From Rhynochetos jubatus (lineage: Eukaryota > Chordata > Aves > Eurypygiformes > Rhynochetidae): a stretch of 64,000 nucleotides of DNA. Location: positions 47,955,200 to 48,019,199 of the forward strand of contig CM050648.1 in NCBI GenBank assembly GCA_027574665.1, in the 5' to 3' direction. The translations under genes were made by a program, and so were the position numbers. The notes beneath the pieces were generated by a model. The model saw only the letters and a program-made list of their open reading frames with translations. It searched no databases and was not told the DNA's origin. The stretch's first letter is position 1, and each line of letters opens with the position of its first letter. Below, piece after piece: positions 47,747 through 61,079 of this stretch.

Positions 47747-50700
47747 TTGTTTCTTTTCCTGTACTACACAGCAAATCAAAGAAATGTATAAAGAAGATGA
47801 TTAAATAAAGTATGAAGTACAGTAAGGCCAGGATAGGTAAGGTCTCCAAACAAGTCTGCACTTGTTACGTAAAGAGATTTTTGGTTTCGTTATCAGCACC
47901 ACGCTGTGCATCAAGCAAACTGTGACTGGATCATGAAAAATATGGCATGGCATCTCTGTGTTCTTTAATGATTTGGTAGAATTTCTTATCTTTAATGATG
48001 AAGGGAGCTTAGTCTAAATCCTTGTGTTTAAGCTTAGGAGTTCAATGGTTATGGTACATCTTTGCTATAGTAGGAGTTTTCTCACCTAAGGTTAAAGCAA
48101 TTAAATAGAAGTTTGATGTTAAGGAGCTTTGTCAAGACTGGTATTGTATAGGTGTCAAGTGGCATCTATTTCTTGACTCTCATCTATCGAGCTTTGGTAA
48201 CATCTACAAACTGTTACTAGATAGATACAAACTCTTCATAAAATACACTACTACTTCAAGAGCTTCAAACAGAAACATTGCCCATTGCTTAATTATGAGT
48301 CAGCTAAAATGACTAATATATTCCAAGACAAATAAGTATGGAAAATTGCTCACTGCATTTGACCAAGCTATCCGCAAGGTGTCATTATGGATTCGTAATC
48401 ATTTCTGTGGTTATAAACAAATAATTGACTAGTTAAAAACAGAAATTTAGAAATGACAATTTACAGGTGCTGGGGGCATGTATTCTCTTCCAAGTTCTTA
48501 AGAAATATATTTCCTTAATCTTTTTTCATCAGCAATTTAATAACTGTAGAACTTTCATATTTCTTTTTTTGAAGGCACTAAAGGGTATTTTAGTAATGTT
48601 TTTATCAACAGTTAACAACCATAATTAGCTTAAGTTATGGAATGCCCCAAATAAATGAAGAACAGTTTATAGTTGTTCAGAACCACGATTTGTTCTGCTG
48701 CTGTTTTGTTAAATATTTGCAGAAAACATGATTTGCGTCATTTGCAAGTTACATAAACCTTTATAATAACAGCCTAAGGTATTATACAAAAGTTATTTAA
48801 GTAATTCCCAAAGACTGTTGCTCAGTGTACCAAGCATTAATCATCTGTTGCTTCTATTATAAATGCAGAAGCAATTAAGTAGATCTGTGGTGAGAACAGG
48901 TTATTGCCAGGTTTATACAGAAACATTTTTTCGTGGTGTCATTACTGATGAAGACTTTTTTTATTTAGCGTAGAATAAAAATATTACTTTGTGTCAGAAA
49001 TTGTTGAGGTCTTTTAAAACTGAGTGTGGAACAATATAAATTAAATAAATTATAAACAGATTTAAAATGCACAGAAAAAAATAAATTCTGCCCCCTCCTC
49101 CGCCCAACAAGCAACAAAAATTAATTTCCATCTTACTAAATTAATATAAATCAATGTCCTAAACTCTGCACAGGTGTTGTTCAGAAAGCATACATAAGAA
49201 TCAGTCTCACATGCATTTACTTTTTGGGTCTAATATTTGAATGTAAAACCTGCGTTCTCTGCCCTGTAAATTCACCGAAGGCAATGAGAATTTTAACTGA
49301 GTGAAATATAATAAAAAACTGGCTATCAGGCAAGCAAAAATCTATTATATGAGGAAACAAAGAGTTGAGCAGAAGTATGGTAAGCTAACATACTTGCATG
49401 CATACTTTAACAGGCTACTGTCTTTCTAATGGAAGTTTTCCTTTGCTGAGCTTAGGTAACTGATAATAATCTACTGCTCTATGAAATATAGTTTAACTGC
49501 TGTATGAGGGTTCTGGCACCATGAAACATCCTCAAATTGCTTTTGCTTCTATAAGCATATCCATTTTCTTGGAGTTTTTAAAAGGTTAGTATTGCAAGGA
49601 GCTGAGAATCACCCACTGAATATGTTGTACAAAATACTCAAAACTGGGAAAATTTTAAAAGATGTATTACAAACTGGAGTTTTCCTTAAACACTTTATAG
49701 CCTGTGCATGCTCTGATTTATAGTACCAGTTACCTAAGGGAAAAATCTACCTTATCAATGCAGCTGTGGTAACATCTCAGGATCTCAGAAACTTCTTACA
49801 ACATACACACTCAAATTTCTCACTTAATACAAGCGTATTTTATGCCTTTCAAGTCTTGGATACGATGTGTGACTATGTTTTGATCATACCATTGCCTACC
49901 CATTTCCAGCTGGGCACTGCACTGTTTCATTGCCACCTTGGAAGCGACTGAATATCAGATCACCTCCTTCTCTGACTGGTTTTCAGAAAGGAATATGGTT
50001 GGGTCTTTTCTTTTTAGTTTGCTCTTTTTTAAGGAAATGGATAGCTTAGTAATCTGTAATGAACATAGCTATTTAATATGCTTACTATTGTTCAAAAACG
50101 TCACCTATTTAGACACTTACATGGAAGTATCTTACAGTCTAGACCTTTAAAATGTCCTCTGAAAGTCTTTACAAATGTTCAACAGGCAAAGCAAACCTGA
50201 GCATAGCAGTAAAATAAGACCTATTTAAATATAAACTTGATTAAAATGATACTATTCATGCTGTCTTCAAATAATCAGTAAGAAAAAAATTCAAATTAAT
50301 TTAACCAGTAATTATGTGTAATCATGATCTGGTCACATTAACAGTACTGTAAGGAAACCGTTAAGAGACTCTAGGAAATGCAGTCTTTGAAAATATAACA
50401 TGATAGAGCCAGATGTCTCACTACTCACTCCAGGAAGCCATTTGTTTCATTGAATACGATAAATATTCCATTAGCTGATGTTTTCTTCATTGAGATATAA
50501 TGCGTTATTCATAGACAACTTTCTACTTTCTTAACGCAACCTGCAGCAAACAAATCCACACAAGAAAAATCAAGGCAATTTTCAGCTCAACATACTGGAG
50601 GATTCTCTCTCAAAATGTTCAGTAAACATGGGACTGAACTCCTCACCTACATTTGTGTCATAGTTACAATTACAAAAGCAATTTGTTGCACTTTCCCCTT

Positions 50701-50984
50701 TTTGGTTTCTTCACAGGACTTTATTAAAAGAAATATCATATAAAAGAAAAAATCAAAGAATTTTCCCTTTTAAAGAAAGACTTTATGAGAAGTGGGAATT
50801 TGCTGTAAGTTTTTCCCTAAACATTCAAACAGAATAAATATTATTTAAAATATTTACTTTTCACTAAGTGAAATATTTGTAAGGACGATCTGTTCCCTGT
50901 GCTTCTGGTGAATGGGAGAAATTGCAAGGATCTTAATTGCCACATGGGATCTTCAGGTTAGAAATTAGCAGAAAACTGTAAGAG

Positions 50985-51150
50985 TTAGAAGAGGTGCTAG
51001 AGGTCTAGGTGCACTCTGTCACCAGAAGATCTTTAAGAACAAGTTAATAGAGGCATCTCCCTGGAATAACTCCTTGGAGTAGGAGATACCACCCAAAAGC
51101 ATGGGAATTGACTAGATGACTTCAAGGCCGCTCTAACTCGGAGTCTGTGT
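50985..51150 (+). mobile_element. Possible ancient CR1-like LINE 3' end
   Basis: The stretch GAATTGACTAGATGACTTCA followed by GGCCGCTCTAACTCGGAGTCTGTG resembles a degraded CR1 3' UTR, where 'ACTAGATGACCT...GGTCCCTTCCAAC...TTCTGTG' is usual. The upstream bases (CATCTCCCTGGAATAACTCC) fit loosely. It is far more diverged than the other copies, so this is tentative. Confidence 0.4.
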
Positions 51151-52196
51151 ATTGGCAGAAGTCTATTTAAAAGGGCAGATTGTCTATTCCTCTGTACCAC
51201 ATTGCTTTTCCTAGGTACAGTGCTCTTCTTTCAGGACTGTAAGAAAGAAAGAACTAAGAGTAAGCAAAAGCTGTTTATATCAACTACATTTTTTTTTCTT
51301 TTGCACAGCAAACACAAGGGGCAGATTATATGTCTGTGTCTAGAGACTACACACACTGTGTCTACAAAGCAAACTCAGGGGAATGGACTGAGATCTTAAA
51401 GAGATTATATTATGTTACTCACTGTTCTTGTGGCAGGAAAAAGAAAACATCCTTATTGTAATAACACAGATTCAATGTGTAAACACCCACAACCCCCAAA
51501 TGGAAATCTGTAATGAGATAAAGAAAATAAAGGCAGTTCCAAAGATCCATGACAAGACCTTTAGCTAATATGAGGGAGCTTGAACTCTGTTGTAGCAATG
51601 TTCAGATATTGAAAAATTAATATTCACTTTTAAGTTTTCCATTTGAAAGCTTCACTAGAACAATGTAATAATGTTTCCTATTCTTTTAGCAAGCAATTCC
51701 ATAGCAAGTGAAGTCAAAGACTGATGTTCTGCCACCAATGGCAGTTTGAGAACATCCCTTTTTTATTTGCATGAAAATAAATTGCAGCTGATCTCATTTG
51801 AAAGAAAATAATAATAAAAAACACCCCAAAACCTAAATCCAACCAAACATAAAAACCACTATGGTGAGGATAACCACAAGAATCACAAGATGAAGTGCTG
51901 CTGGTAGTCACACAAAAGCAAGAAAAGACAAAAAACCAAAAAAGGTGAATAAAAGGAGGCTTTAAACTACAATGATAACAGTAACAAAAAGTGGAAAATG
52001 CAGTTTAGAAAACGGTTTTGTGTATGGTTGATTACTGTGTTGTTAGCAGTATAAAATCTCCCTCTACCTTTCCACACACAGAAAACAGGCAAACCTATGA
52101 TGTATACACAGGGAAGAATTAATGTCACTTTACTGAGTCTAAGAGTTCCCAAGTGAGTTGAAAGCCATCTGTGGGATTTTCCAATGTATGGGGAAG

Positions 52197-52938
52197 TGTT
52201 GTGTTTTAACCTCAGCTAGCAGTAGTGTCACACAGCAGCTCTCACAGCTCTCCCTGCCTCCCTGTGAAGGAGCAGAATCAGAGGAAAAGACAAGGAAGCT
52301 CATGAATTGAGATGAGAACTATTTACTAATTGAATATCGATTAATATTATAGTGGTACTAATCATATTAACAATGCTACTAATAATAGGTAATTAAAATA
52401 ATAGAAAAATAAAACATATGATACAATTGCTCACCACCTGCCAATGGATACACAGCCAGGTCCCCAGTAGCAAGAGCCAGAGCCCAAGAGTGATCAGAGC
52501 AGAGTCCAAGTGAGCCCCATCAGCCACAACATGACTAGGAAAGCTAACTGACCCACAACTCACTAATGAGCCAGCAATGGAGCTAACAAAGCAGCTAAGG
52601 AGCTAGCAAAAGAGTTGACAAAAGAGCAAAAGAGCTATGGCCTCCTGGCCCACTCCCCATTTATGTACCTAGCGTGATGTACTGTGGAATTAAATACTCC
52701 TTTGGTCAGTTTGGGTCAGCTGTCTGAACCGTGTGTTCCCCACGCTGCCTGTAGTGAGAAAGTTAGGAACACAGCTGCAGTATCAGAAGCTGAGAGAGAC
52801 CTTGATTTGGTGCAAGCACTTCCAAGCACCAACTGAAAAGAAACCTTATCAGTACTTTTTGAACGGTAAATGCAGAAACCCAGCTTCATACCAGCCTCTG
52901 TGAAGAAAATTAACTCTTTCCTGACTAAAACCAGCACA
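52197..52938 (-). mobile_element. ERVL-type solo LTR (minus strand)
   Basis: The plus strand starts TGTTGTGTTTTAACCTCAGC (LTR 3' end) and ends GACTAAAACCAGCACA (LTR 5' end), the same termini as the other members. The U3 box is present (TAAATACTCCTTTGGTCAG and CAGCTGTCTGAACC). The TATA region appears degenerate (ATTTATGTA). The 5 bp before it (GGAAG, 52192-52196) and after it (GGAAC, 52939-52943) match at four of five positions, a likely decayed target duplication. Between 52550 and 52640 are imperfect repeats of AGCTAACAAAG-like units. No internal retroviral DNA is attached. Confidence 0.85.
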
Positions 52939-55768
52939 GGAACATACTATTGAAGTGCCAAATTAGGGCACTGCTTCAAACAAGGTTACAGTGCCTTTCA
53001 CAGTATTACCAGATCTTATTCCTAGCCTCCAACTATATAACAATATTTCCTTCTTATATGAGCTGTATCTTAGTTTTCTGCCAGTCTCACAGATATAGTA
53101 ATACATTTCTTGTAATTTTCTTAAAAAGTAACACCTAGCTGAAACCACATCACAATTTAATCCTTCATATGAATTTAGCAAATTTTCCAGAATATAATTT
53201 ATGCCCTTGTAAGTATTCACTGGAATTTACAGATGGCTGAAAGAATTCACTTTTGTTTAGATGGCTGCAACTTGTGCAGTGTCAGTAAAAATAATTTTTA
53301 GTGAAGTTTCAGGATTCTTGCCACAACAGAACAGACCAAAGCATCTCAACATCAGAAAGTTTAGCAGGAATCCTAAGGAAAAGGACCCTGCAGTTATAAA
53401 ACTACTCTAAGTTTAGACAGATATAAATACCCAAACAACAGGATTTAAATATCATACCTACCTCTTGTTATGTTCGAACTAGCAGTGAAAATCACTACTT
53501 CACTTAAAAGAGGAAGGGAAAACTTTCAAGTACTGCTGATAGCTAAACATATTGAAACATCTCCCTCAACTCCTATTACCTGAGATATTTTGATGTCTCA
53601 AAGAAATTTTCAGGATTAAAGGTACAGTATATTAAATAAACCAATGAAGTAGAATTTTATGCAATGGACCTTGATTCTCACCTTACTTATATCAATAAAA
53701 CGTCAGGAAAAGATGCATTCATTTTTTTATGCAAATATAAAATTTAAGACAGTCAAGACATGATTGACAAAAAGGACTGTTTCCCTACATAATGTCAACT
53801 ATGAAACTAATAATAAATACACTAAATGTCAGCAACCTAAAATACTGAAATTAGTATTACCCAAAGTAATTCTAATGTTTCAGTACTGCCTATTGTAAAA
53901 CATAACATTTGAGTACTCAAAACATAGAATATACCATGATCAAGACACAACTATATCATGTGTCTTTACAATGATGGTAGGGCATGGTATTTCATGGCTT
54001 GAATGTACAGCATACAAACTTCCTACAACATTCTTCCTGTTTAGCAGAGCAGGTTGACAGAGGACACTAGAAATGTACCTTTCTTTTTATTAAGAATTTT
54101 ATCTCTCTTTTGTGTGTGGCCCCACTTCTATTTACATTTCTGAAACCCTGCTCAGAGTATGAGTATTAATTTCTTATGGCTGTCACTCATCATTCATCAC
54201 AACACTGTTATTTTTTTAATTAATCCATTGAAATTGATCTGCATCCTAAAATGTGAGGTGGGATTATTCCATTTAAAGACGGAGGAGGACACAGAACAGT
54301 CACTAACATTTTTAAAAGGAATTTATTGCTTTTGTTTTCATAAGACATGCAAAGGTCTTATTTTCATTCTCCCACTTCATATTTCTCCTACCCTATTCAG
54401 ACAGTTTTAGTCAGTTTTCTTTGCAGTTGCTGATGTTATAAACATCTGATACCAATCTACCCATTCTGTACCTACAAAGCATGTTTCACAAGTCATGGAA
54501 ATCTGTGAAAAATAAGACCAAAACCACATGTCATCTCATAAAGGACTTCTGTAGAGAAACTGGATAGATTTTCATTCACAATTATATGCTTATTTCTAAA
54601 ATTCATTTGTAAGCAATAGTGTTGCAGGAATATTTTACATTGATGAAAATCACAGCATCAACCAAGTAGATGGAGCTTAACATGATCCAGAGTACTTTCA
54701 GGGAGGAGGAGAACCCAGGGCTCTAGAAAAGGCTTGACAGTACTTCCTTAGATGGAAACCTTAAATAAACAGTAAAAGATGTTGATATTGGCAACAAAAC
54801 AGAGTCTCAACTTCTATTGTTTTCAAAATGTATGAACAACGTTTTCCTCTGAAATTTTCTGAATATAATACCATGTAAATTGCGACAAACTTATAAGTGT
54901 TTGAGAATAGAAGCACGGAAACAAAATTATGCATTGATAACTTTTTATGAAATGAAGGTGAACAGGAGTCAGCAAGAGTTCTCCTTAGATCCTGATGATT
55001 TTCCATTTTATCAAGCTCTGTAAAATTATTTGCCCATTTGTTCCACTAAGATCATAAGTTAAAGAGAGGTTTAGCATGTGTTTTTTTTATTTAAACATCA
55101 GATAAATATATTGCATCATATGCAATTCCAACAAATTATTTCTTCTGAGGAGAGGCAGAATTGTAAATTTCTAAGAGTTTCTGATAAGCAGAATTTGTAT
55201 TAAATCAGACACAAATCAGCTCATGAGATGAAAAATAAAACAGAAATATGACTGAACATTTTTTAAGGTTAAAATCTCCTTTTTTTCCTACCTTTAATTC
55301 TGTTCTGCAGCATTGTTTCCATTTTTTAATATAATTTGCTTGTGCATTTTATTCTTATTAGTTATTTCTTGCAGATTATGCTTTTATAATTAGTAATGGC
55401 AATATTTCTACTGAAGATAAGTGTTTTACAGAATTATATGTGTTGATGTGTATGCCATAGTTAATTGCATTCTCTAAATTTAGGTAATGTTGTGGGGAAT
55501 AATTTCAATTAGTTTGCTTTTCTTCATGGTTATTAAATTCATTTAAAAAAAAAAGGAAAAAAACTTAACAGGAGAGTGGTAGGAGTTTAGAAATAACAGG
55601 CTATAGCTTAGCAAATATGCTGGAATCCGTTTGTAGATATAACCATATGCTAACCTTTTATCTCTTTCATTTAACAGAAAACAAACAAAAATAAAAAGGC
55701 AAACAGCCCCATAATAACTATAGAGATTTAATCTAAATTCTACTGGCTGAAAGATAATAGGAGATAAT
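52939..55768. other. Unique AT-rich non-coding DNA
   Basis: No gene or transposon was recognised between the two minus-strand LTRs. The minus-strand frame at 55543-55953 mostly overlaps the following LTR and is not a gene. Confidence 0.55.
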
Positions 55769-56017
55769 AGGATGGGGAGACCATTGGAGGAAAAGGTAAG
55801 AAAATTTGTGGGTTGAGATAAGAACAGTTTAATAATTGAAAATAAATGAAATAAAATAATGATACTACTACTACCATGACAACCATGATGATGACATAAT
55901 AATAAAAATACTACTATTAATAAGATAATAATATCAGGCAAGGAAAACAGCAATGGGGAAAAAAAATATTATTTAACTGCTCACCACCTGCTGATCGACA
56001 CCCAGCCCATCCCTAAG

Positions 56018-56055
<38 letters not shown>

Positions 56056-56355
56056 CCCCAGCCCTGCAGCTGACTCCCCCCAACTTTTATACTGAGCATG
56101 ATGTTTTATGGCATCATATATCCCTTTGGTCAATTTGGATCAGCTGTCCTGGCTGTGTCTCCTCCTAGCTTCTTGTAGACAGCTGGGAACATAGGTGCAG
56201 TATGAGAAACTGCAACAGTCCTTCGTTTAATGTAAACATTGCTTGGCAACAGCTAAAAAATATAGCATGTTGTAGATATTCTCCTCAGCACAAATCCAAA
56301 CCATAACCTCATACTAGCTACTGTGAAGAAACCTTATCACAACCAAACCAGCACA
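55769..56355 (-). mobile_element. ERVL-type LTR (minus strand), 3' end truncated
   Basis: The LTR 5' end is intact (the plus strand ends AACCAAACCAGCACA at 56355). The U3 box (ATATATCCCTTTGGTCAATT) and the TATA box (complement CTTTTATA near 56090) are clear, and the AT-rich R region with ACTACTACT follows. The last part of U5 is missing or unrecognisable before about 55769 (GGATGGGGAG), so no target duplication can be tested. It contains the (GAGAGT)6 microsatellite at 56018-56053. The sequence beyond 56355 has no obvious polypurine tract, so it may be a truncated solo LTR. Confidence 0.82.
56018..56053. repeat. (GAGAGT)6 microsatellite
   Basis: Six perfect tandem copies of GAGAGT inside the LTR. 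The LTR copies at 26241 and 52197 do not have it at the matching place, so it expanded in this copy. Confidence 0.95.
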
Positions 56356-59300
56356 GGCTCTCAATATAAAACTGTCTAGCAACTAATAATAGTCCTATAA
56401 GTTGTCTAAGAATAAGCAATTAAAATAATTCATTTTCATCATGCTGCAATGGTTCCATCCTCCCCTGCACAGACCAAACCAAGACAACTGGTCAGTGGTA
56501 TAAACAAGACAACGCTGTGAAGTCACTGACGATCTTAACATAGTAAGCCTGGTTACAAAACCAAAGGTCTTCAGTTCAAAAAGAGTAAATGTACAGGAAA
56601 TTAAAAATTTAGGACAGCCAAGTGAGGCAGAAAAGATGTTTTGGCCTGGCTGTCATTTACTGTAATGGAATTTGATACCTAGCGGGAATTTGTTCCAGTC
56701 AGAAAAGTAATTCTGTTAAATCCTGTGCTGAAGCCTGCAAGACCTTGTCAGACACAGATAAGGGAAGCCGTGTAAAGCAATTGTAAAGACTCCTAGTTAG
56801 AAACGAGGCCATGGAGTCATAAGGTCCTCTGGGCAGCTTCCTGACATATTGACTCACCTGCTGCTCCTCTCCTTGATGCTGATTGAAGGGACATTTCTTG
56901 GACAAAATCACTGGGACCCTTGCTCTCCTCTCACTGGCAGACTCACCTCCAGGGGCTGCAAACAACTCTCTAACAGTGTAGCATGGTAACTGAGAAAGCT
57001 GTGCCACAATATTTTAATAAATCGATCAAGGTGGGATGGGTCCATATGCCTGTAAAGTAATTAACATAACCAATATCTAATACTGGCACCTTTGACAGGC
57101 TAACGGACATTCTAATGACCTTGATGTTGCTCAAACCTTCAGAGAAAATTCTGCGGGAGATTAAGGAAGTGGAACGGAAAGCAGGGTAAAAAGCCAAAGG
57201 TCTGCAAAATTAAACCATCTTTTTCTGACCAGCTATATTTTGTTAACAACTGTCATGAAGAGTATGAACATGCCAATGCCACCACATCAAGCTGTCATCA
57301 TGATGCTGAGAAAAAACAGGAAGGGATACAAAAACAATGGAAAGACAGAAACACAGACACATCTAAAAAAGATTGAGAAAGTGCACTGGAATAACTGTTA
57401 GAAGACTAACCTGTTATTCCATATTTAGCTTCATTATTTGTTCAATTACAACACACGTTCTAGTCTTTGACTCAGGAGCTGATCAAATATTGCAGGAGCT
57501 GACAACTGATCAGTCATTTCAGCCTCCAGTACACATGGGAGTTAAACATGTTGCTCTGTATTGAGGCAGTACACAATCAAACCTCCCCACTTGCTTTATG
57601 ACTCTTGCAGAGTAGGAACAGGACCAGGCAGTGGCACAAATCCTTCCTTCTGTTGCTGGAATAAGTTATACATGGTGAGAAAATGCTAAAAACACAGTTT
57701 CTGAATTCTAGAATGGTGGGATTCCTGACTTTCTCTATTCACCAAGTCTGTAAACCAAATTCTAATTTTAGAATGATATTAAATGTACCTTTCACACACT
57801 CCCGTATTTGAGAAATGCTCCTAACACTATTGTATCTTTGATATTTACTTAAACCTCTATAGAATCAAAACCCCACTCAGTTTCTTTGACTCCTACCTCA
57901 CTCAGGGTGCAGCAGTACTCAATATTTCTGGTTCTCAAGAACAGGAACCAGATTTACACAAATAAAATCCCACCCTGACCTTCACTGTCCTTTGCAAGTG
58001 TCTCCAAACACAATGGAGTTGGAGTGGAATGAGATGTGACTTCACCTTGTCCCCAGCAAGGAGGGTACCAGTTGCTGCACATCTGTGCACAACTTGGAGC
58101 ACTGAGGATTACGCTGAGCTGTTGGGCCTCCAGGATAATTTCGACAATCAAACTAATGAGCTATATACCAGATCTGGGAAAAAAATATTTTTTTGGTTGT
58201 AATATGAGATGGAGTTTTAAATTTATGCTTTCATTAAAATTAGGCTTGTTTAGAAAGGTATTTGGTTAATATTAATATAATAGATGTTCCTGATGAAGGA
58301 TGATCTCTTGCTATTTCCAAGCTAATGAGAAAGTCACACTTTCTTGTTACATTTAAAAAAAAAAATTTAAAAAAATCTGTGTACCCTACAAAAGCACTGT
58401 ACATTTTTGTAGGACTTTAGAAAGGGGCTAAAGATATCTGCAGCTGTGACAGCCAGACTTCCAGTGGAATCCTTCTGACTGTACAATGTTCTAACTTCTG
58501 ATGAAATTCATCTTCATCTTTACATGTGCAGAAAAGAGAGGGAGAAAGAGAACACGTTTCCTTAAACCAGATTTGGGAGCTGTCCCACACAGAGAAAACG
58601 AGGGTTATTTCTAGCTCGCATCAGAAGGGGGCAGTAGTTATTACCGTAAAAAGACAGGAAAGTAATACCTAAGTTAAGAACTTGTAATAAATCTCACAAA
58701 CTCTTCTCTTACAGTTTTTCCTTTCTTGTCACTGTTTATTTTATTCATTTTAAGCATCCATTCACAGATAGTCACGAACAGAAAGCTATTAGCAAACAGT
58801 TTTAGTAATCATTCCATACAAACACTTTTCTCCAAGAAACTCCATCATGTGGAAACATATACATTTGTTAATAATGTCAGTCGAAAGAGTATGCTCCTAT
58901 ATACACTCACTTTAACAACATTTAAAAAACAGTTGTTATTTGTTTCTTTTAGTATCTCTCTAAACAGTCAGAACTATGATTACAGAGTTATGAAATGCCC
59001 ACATTTTGACCCAATACATAAATTTAATGAGAACCATATCAGGTTGAAAAAAATAAAAGAAAGACTTTTTGGAATTAATACTACTACCCTAACAGAGAGA
59101 AGAGGTAGAATGTTTCAGTTTACTGTCTGCACTTTTGGATGCTGGTTTTAGAACCTATACAGAAAACAATTTTGTCCTTACTCTGGACTCTACCCTTTTC
59201 TGTATCTTCACAGCATTGAATTAAGATCCTCTTTTCATTTAACAAGAAGAGAAAGAAATAAAGGCTTTGAACTGTTGGCAACAATTTGTGGTTGTCCAGC

Positions 59301-59734
59301 TAAGAATACGTAGTCTACATTTCTTAAGGAAGCAGTTTTATTTTTAAGTTAATGTTCTATGGATAGCCACATGTCACTAAAGTTTCTGTTCTGCAGAAGT
59401 GCTGAATACCATGTCTGCTTGCTGATTTTAACTGACAAGCAAGGGAGTATTTTGTCACCAGAATACAGACTCTGACAATGGAAGAGAGAACTCTTGCAAA
59501 AACAAGGATATTTTTGATACGTCAATTAGATTTTTTTAAAAGGGAATTAACTGAGTGGGATCAATAATCTGCTTGAAAATTTAAAATGGAACAGTCATGA
59601 GTCTTATATCCTTTGAACATAATTAAGACTTACGGTCAAAGAAAAAGATGAACATACAGCAAAAGTAATCTCAATTTCATTCGCTTCCATCTTACTTTCC
59701 TAACTTTATTACATGATTTATCTTGCCTGTGCAG
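56356..59734. other. Mostly non-coding DNA with a GC-richer patch
   Basis: No known gene was recognised. The patch 56690-57200 is richer in G and C than its surroundings and has minus-strand open frames plus splice-like sites (separate entry). A 141-codon plus-strand frame at 58726-59151 has no domain and is consistent with chance at this composition. Confidence 0.5.
56699..57013 (-). other. Unassigned minus-strand open stretch with splice-like sites
   Basis: The minus strand is open from 57013 to a stop at 56699, about 105 codons. No in-frame ATG stands near its start, the first clear Met being deep inside. The predicted chain includes CYTVRELFAAPGGESASERR and MASFLTRSLYNCFTRLPLSV, which I do not recognise. 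Two consensus-like donors lie on the same strand (CAG|GTGAGT, GT at 56857-56856; GGAG|GTGAGT, GT at 56946-56945) and one acceptor-like site upstream (ACTTTACAG|GC, AG at 57051-57050). No frame stays open from that acceptor to either donor. It could be an exon of a non-coding RNA, a fragment of an old retroelement or chance. Confidence 0.2.
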
Positions 59735-59914
59735 TTCTGGCTCACCGAGGAGGTCCCAGCTGACTAGAGGTCAGCCAATGTGACACTTATCTACAAAAGG
59801 GGCTGGAAGGAGGATCTGGGGAACCACAGGATGGTCAGTCTGACCTCAGTGTTGGGGAAGGTTATGGAGGAGAACTTCATGAATACCATTGCATAGCATG
59901 CACAGGACAACAAG

Positions 59915-60367
59915 GTGATCAGGCCCAGTCATCGTGGGTTTGTGAAAGGCAGGTCCTGCGTGCCAAAACTGATCTCCTATGACAAGGTGACCTGCTTAGT
60001 AGATGATGGAAAGGTTGTGGATGTAGTCTACCTAAATTTTAGTAAAGCCTTTGATATCGTTTCCTGTAGCATTGTCCTAGAGAAACTGACTGATAATGGC
60101 CTGATTGGATGCACTCTTCACTGGGTAAAAAAATGGATGGTGGGCTGGGCCCAAGTAGTTGTTAAATCCAGTTGGTGGCCAGTCACAAGTGGTGTTCCCC
60201 AGGGATTAGTACTGATGCCAGTTCTGTTTAATATCTTTATCAATGATGTGGACGAGGGGATTGAGTGCACCCTCAGTAAATCTGCAGATGACATGAAGTT
60301 GGGCAAAAGTGTTGATCTGCTTGAGGCCATGTGGGTTCTACAGATGGATCTGGACAGGTTGGATTGA
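59915..60367 (+). pseudogene. CR1 reverse transcriptase palm region
   Basis: An open stretch of 150 codons from the CR1 RT, which copies the element's RNA at the nicked target. Motif A is FSKAFD (residues 42-47), motif B is [20 protein letters not shown] (92-111), and motif C is SADDMKLG (123-130). The Asp pair of motif C is kept, with Ser in place of the usual Phe before Ala-Asp-Asp. The preceding domains are absent because the element is 5'-truncated, and the frame ends in a stop at 60365-60367. The thumb region continues in other frames. Confidence 0.8.
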
Positions 60368-60515
60368 TTGGTGGAGGCCAAATGTATGAGGTTCAACAAG
60401 GCCAAGTGCTGGGTCTGGCGCTTGGGTCACAACAACCCCAGGCAGTGCTACAGGCTTGGGGATGAGTAGTTGGTAAACTGCCCAGTGAAAAAGGGAGTGA
60501 CTGATTGACGGCCAG

Positions 60516-61079
60516 TTGAATATGAGCCAGCAGTGTGCCCAGGTGTCCAAGAAGGTCAATGACATCCTGGCCTGCATCAGGAACAGTGTGTCCAGCAGGA
60601 CTAGGGAAGAGATTGTCCCCCTGTACTTGGCACTTGTGAGGCTGCACCTCGAATCCTGTGTTCAGTTTTGGGTCCCTCATTACAAGAAAAACTTTGAGGT
60701 GCTCGAGTGTGTCCAGAGAAGGACAACGGAGCTGGTGAAGGGTCTGGAGCACAAGTCCTGTGAGGAGCATCTGAGGAAAATATGGTTATTTAGCCTGGAG
60801 AAGAGAAGGCTCAGGGGAGACGTTATTGATTTCTATAACTACCTGAAAGGACGTTGTAGCAAGGTGATGGTCATTCTCTTCTCCCAAGTAACAAGAGATA
60901 GAACAAGAGGAAATGGCCTCAAGTTGTGGCAGAGGAGCTTTAGATTGGATATTAGGAAGATTTTTTTCACTGAAAAGATTATCAAACATTGCAACAGTCT
61001 GCCCAGGGAAGTGGTTGACTCATCATCTCTGAAGGTATTTAAAAGATGTGTAGATGTGGGACTTAGGGATATGGTTTAG
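60516..61079 (+). pseudogene. CR1 ORF2 C-terminal region
   Basis: An open stretch of 187 codons in a different frame from the RT palm, ending at the natural stop position before the 3' UTR. It carries conserved CR1 ORF2 C-terminal blocks: [79 protein letters not shown] and [16 protein letters not shown]. One or more shifts in the interval 60368-60515 separate it from the palm. Confidence 0.8.

Larger units (their letters stand above)
46817..52196. other. Unique AT-rich non-coding DNA
   Basis: No gene was recognised. It contains a C-rich tract (47711-47746) and a possible very old CR1-like tail (about 50985-51150). A minus-strand frame crossing the C tract gives a glycine run and is an artefact. 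Confidence 0.5.

Noticed and set aside
47670..47861. Minus-strand frame with a glycine run
   Set aside because: The glycines are the antisense of the homopolymeric C tract, not a protein motif.
55543..55953. 136-codon minus-strand frame, Leu/Ile-rich
   Set aside because: It overlaps the AT-rich and trinucleotide-rich R region of the LTR at 55769-56355. The hydrophobic look comes from base composition.
58726..59151. 141-codon plus-strand open frame
   Set aside because: No domain, signal or codon pattern is recognised. At this AT content about one frame of this length is not surprising in 128 kb of strand sequence.
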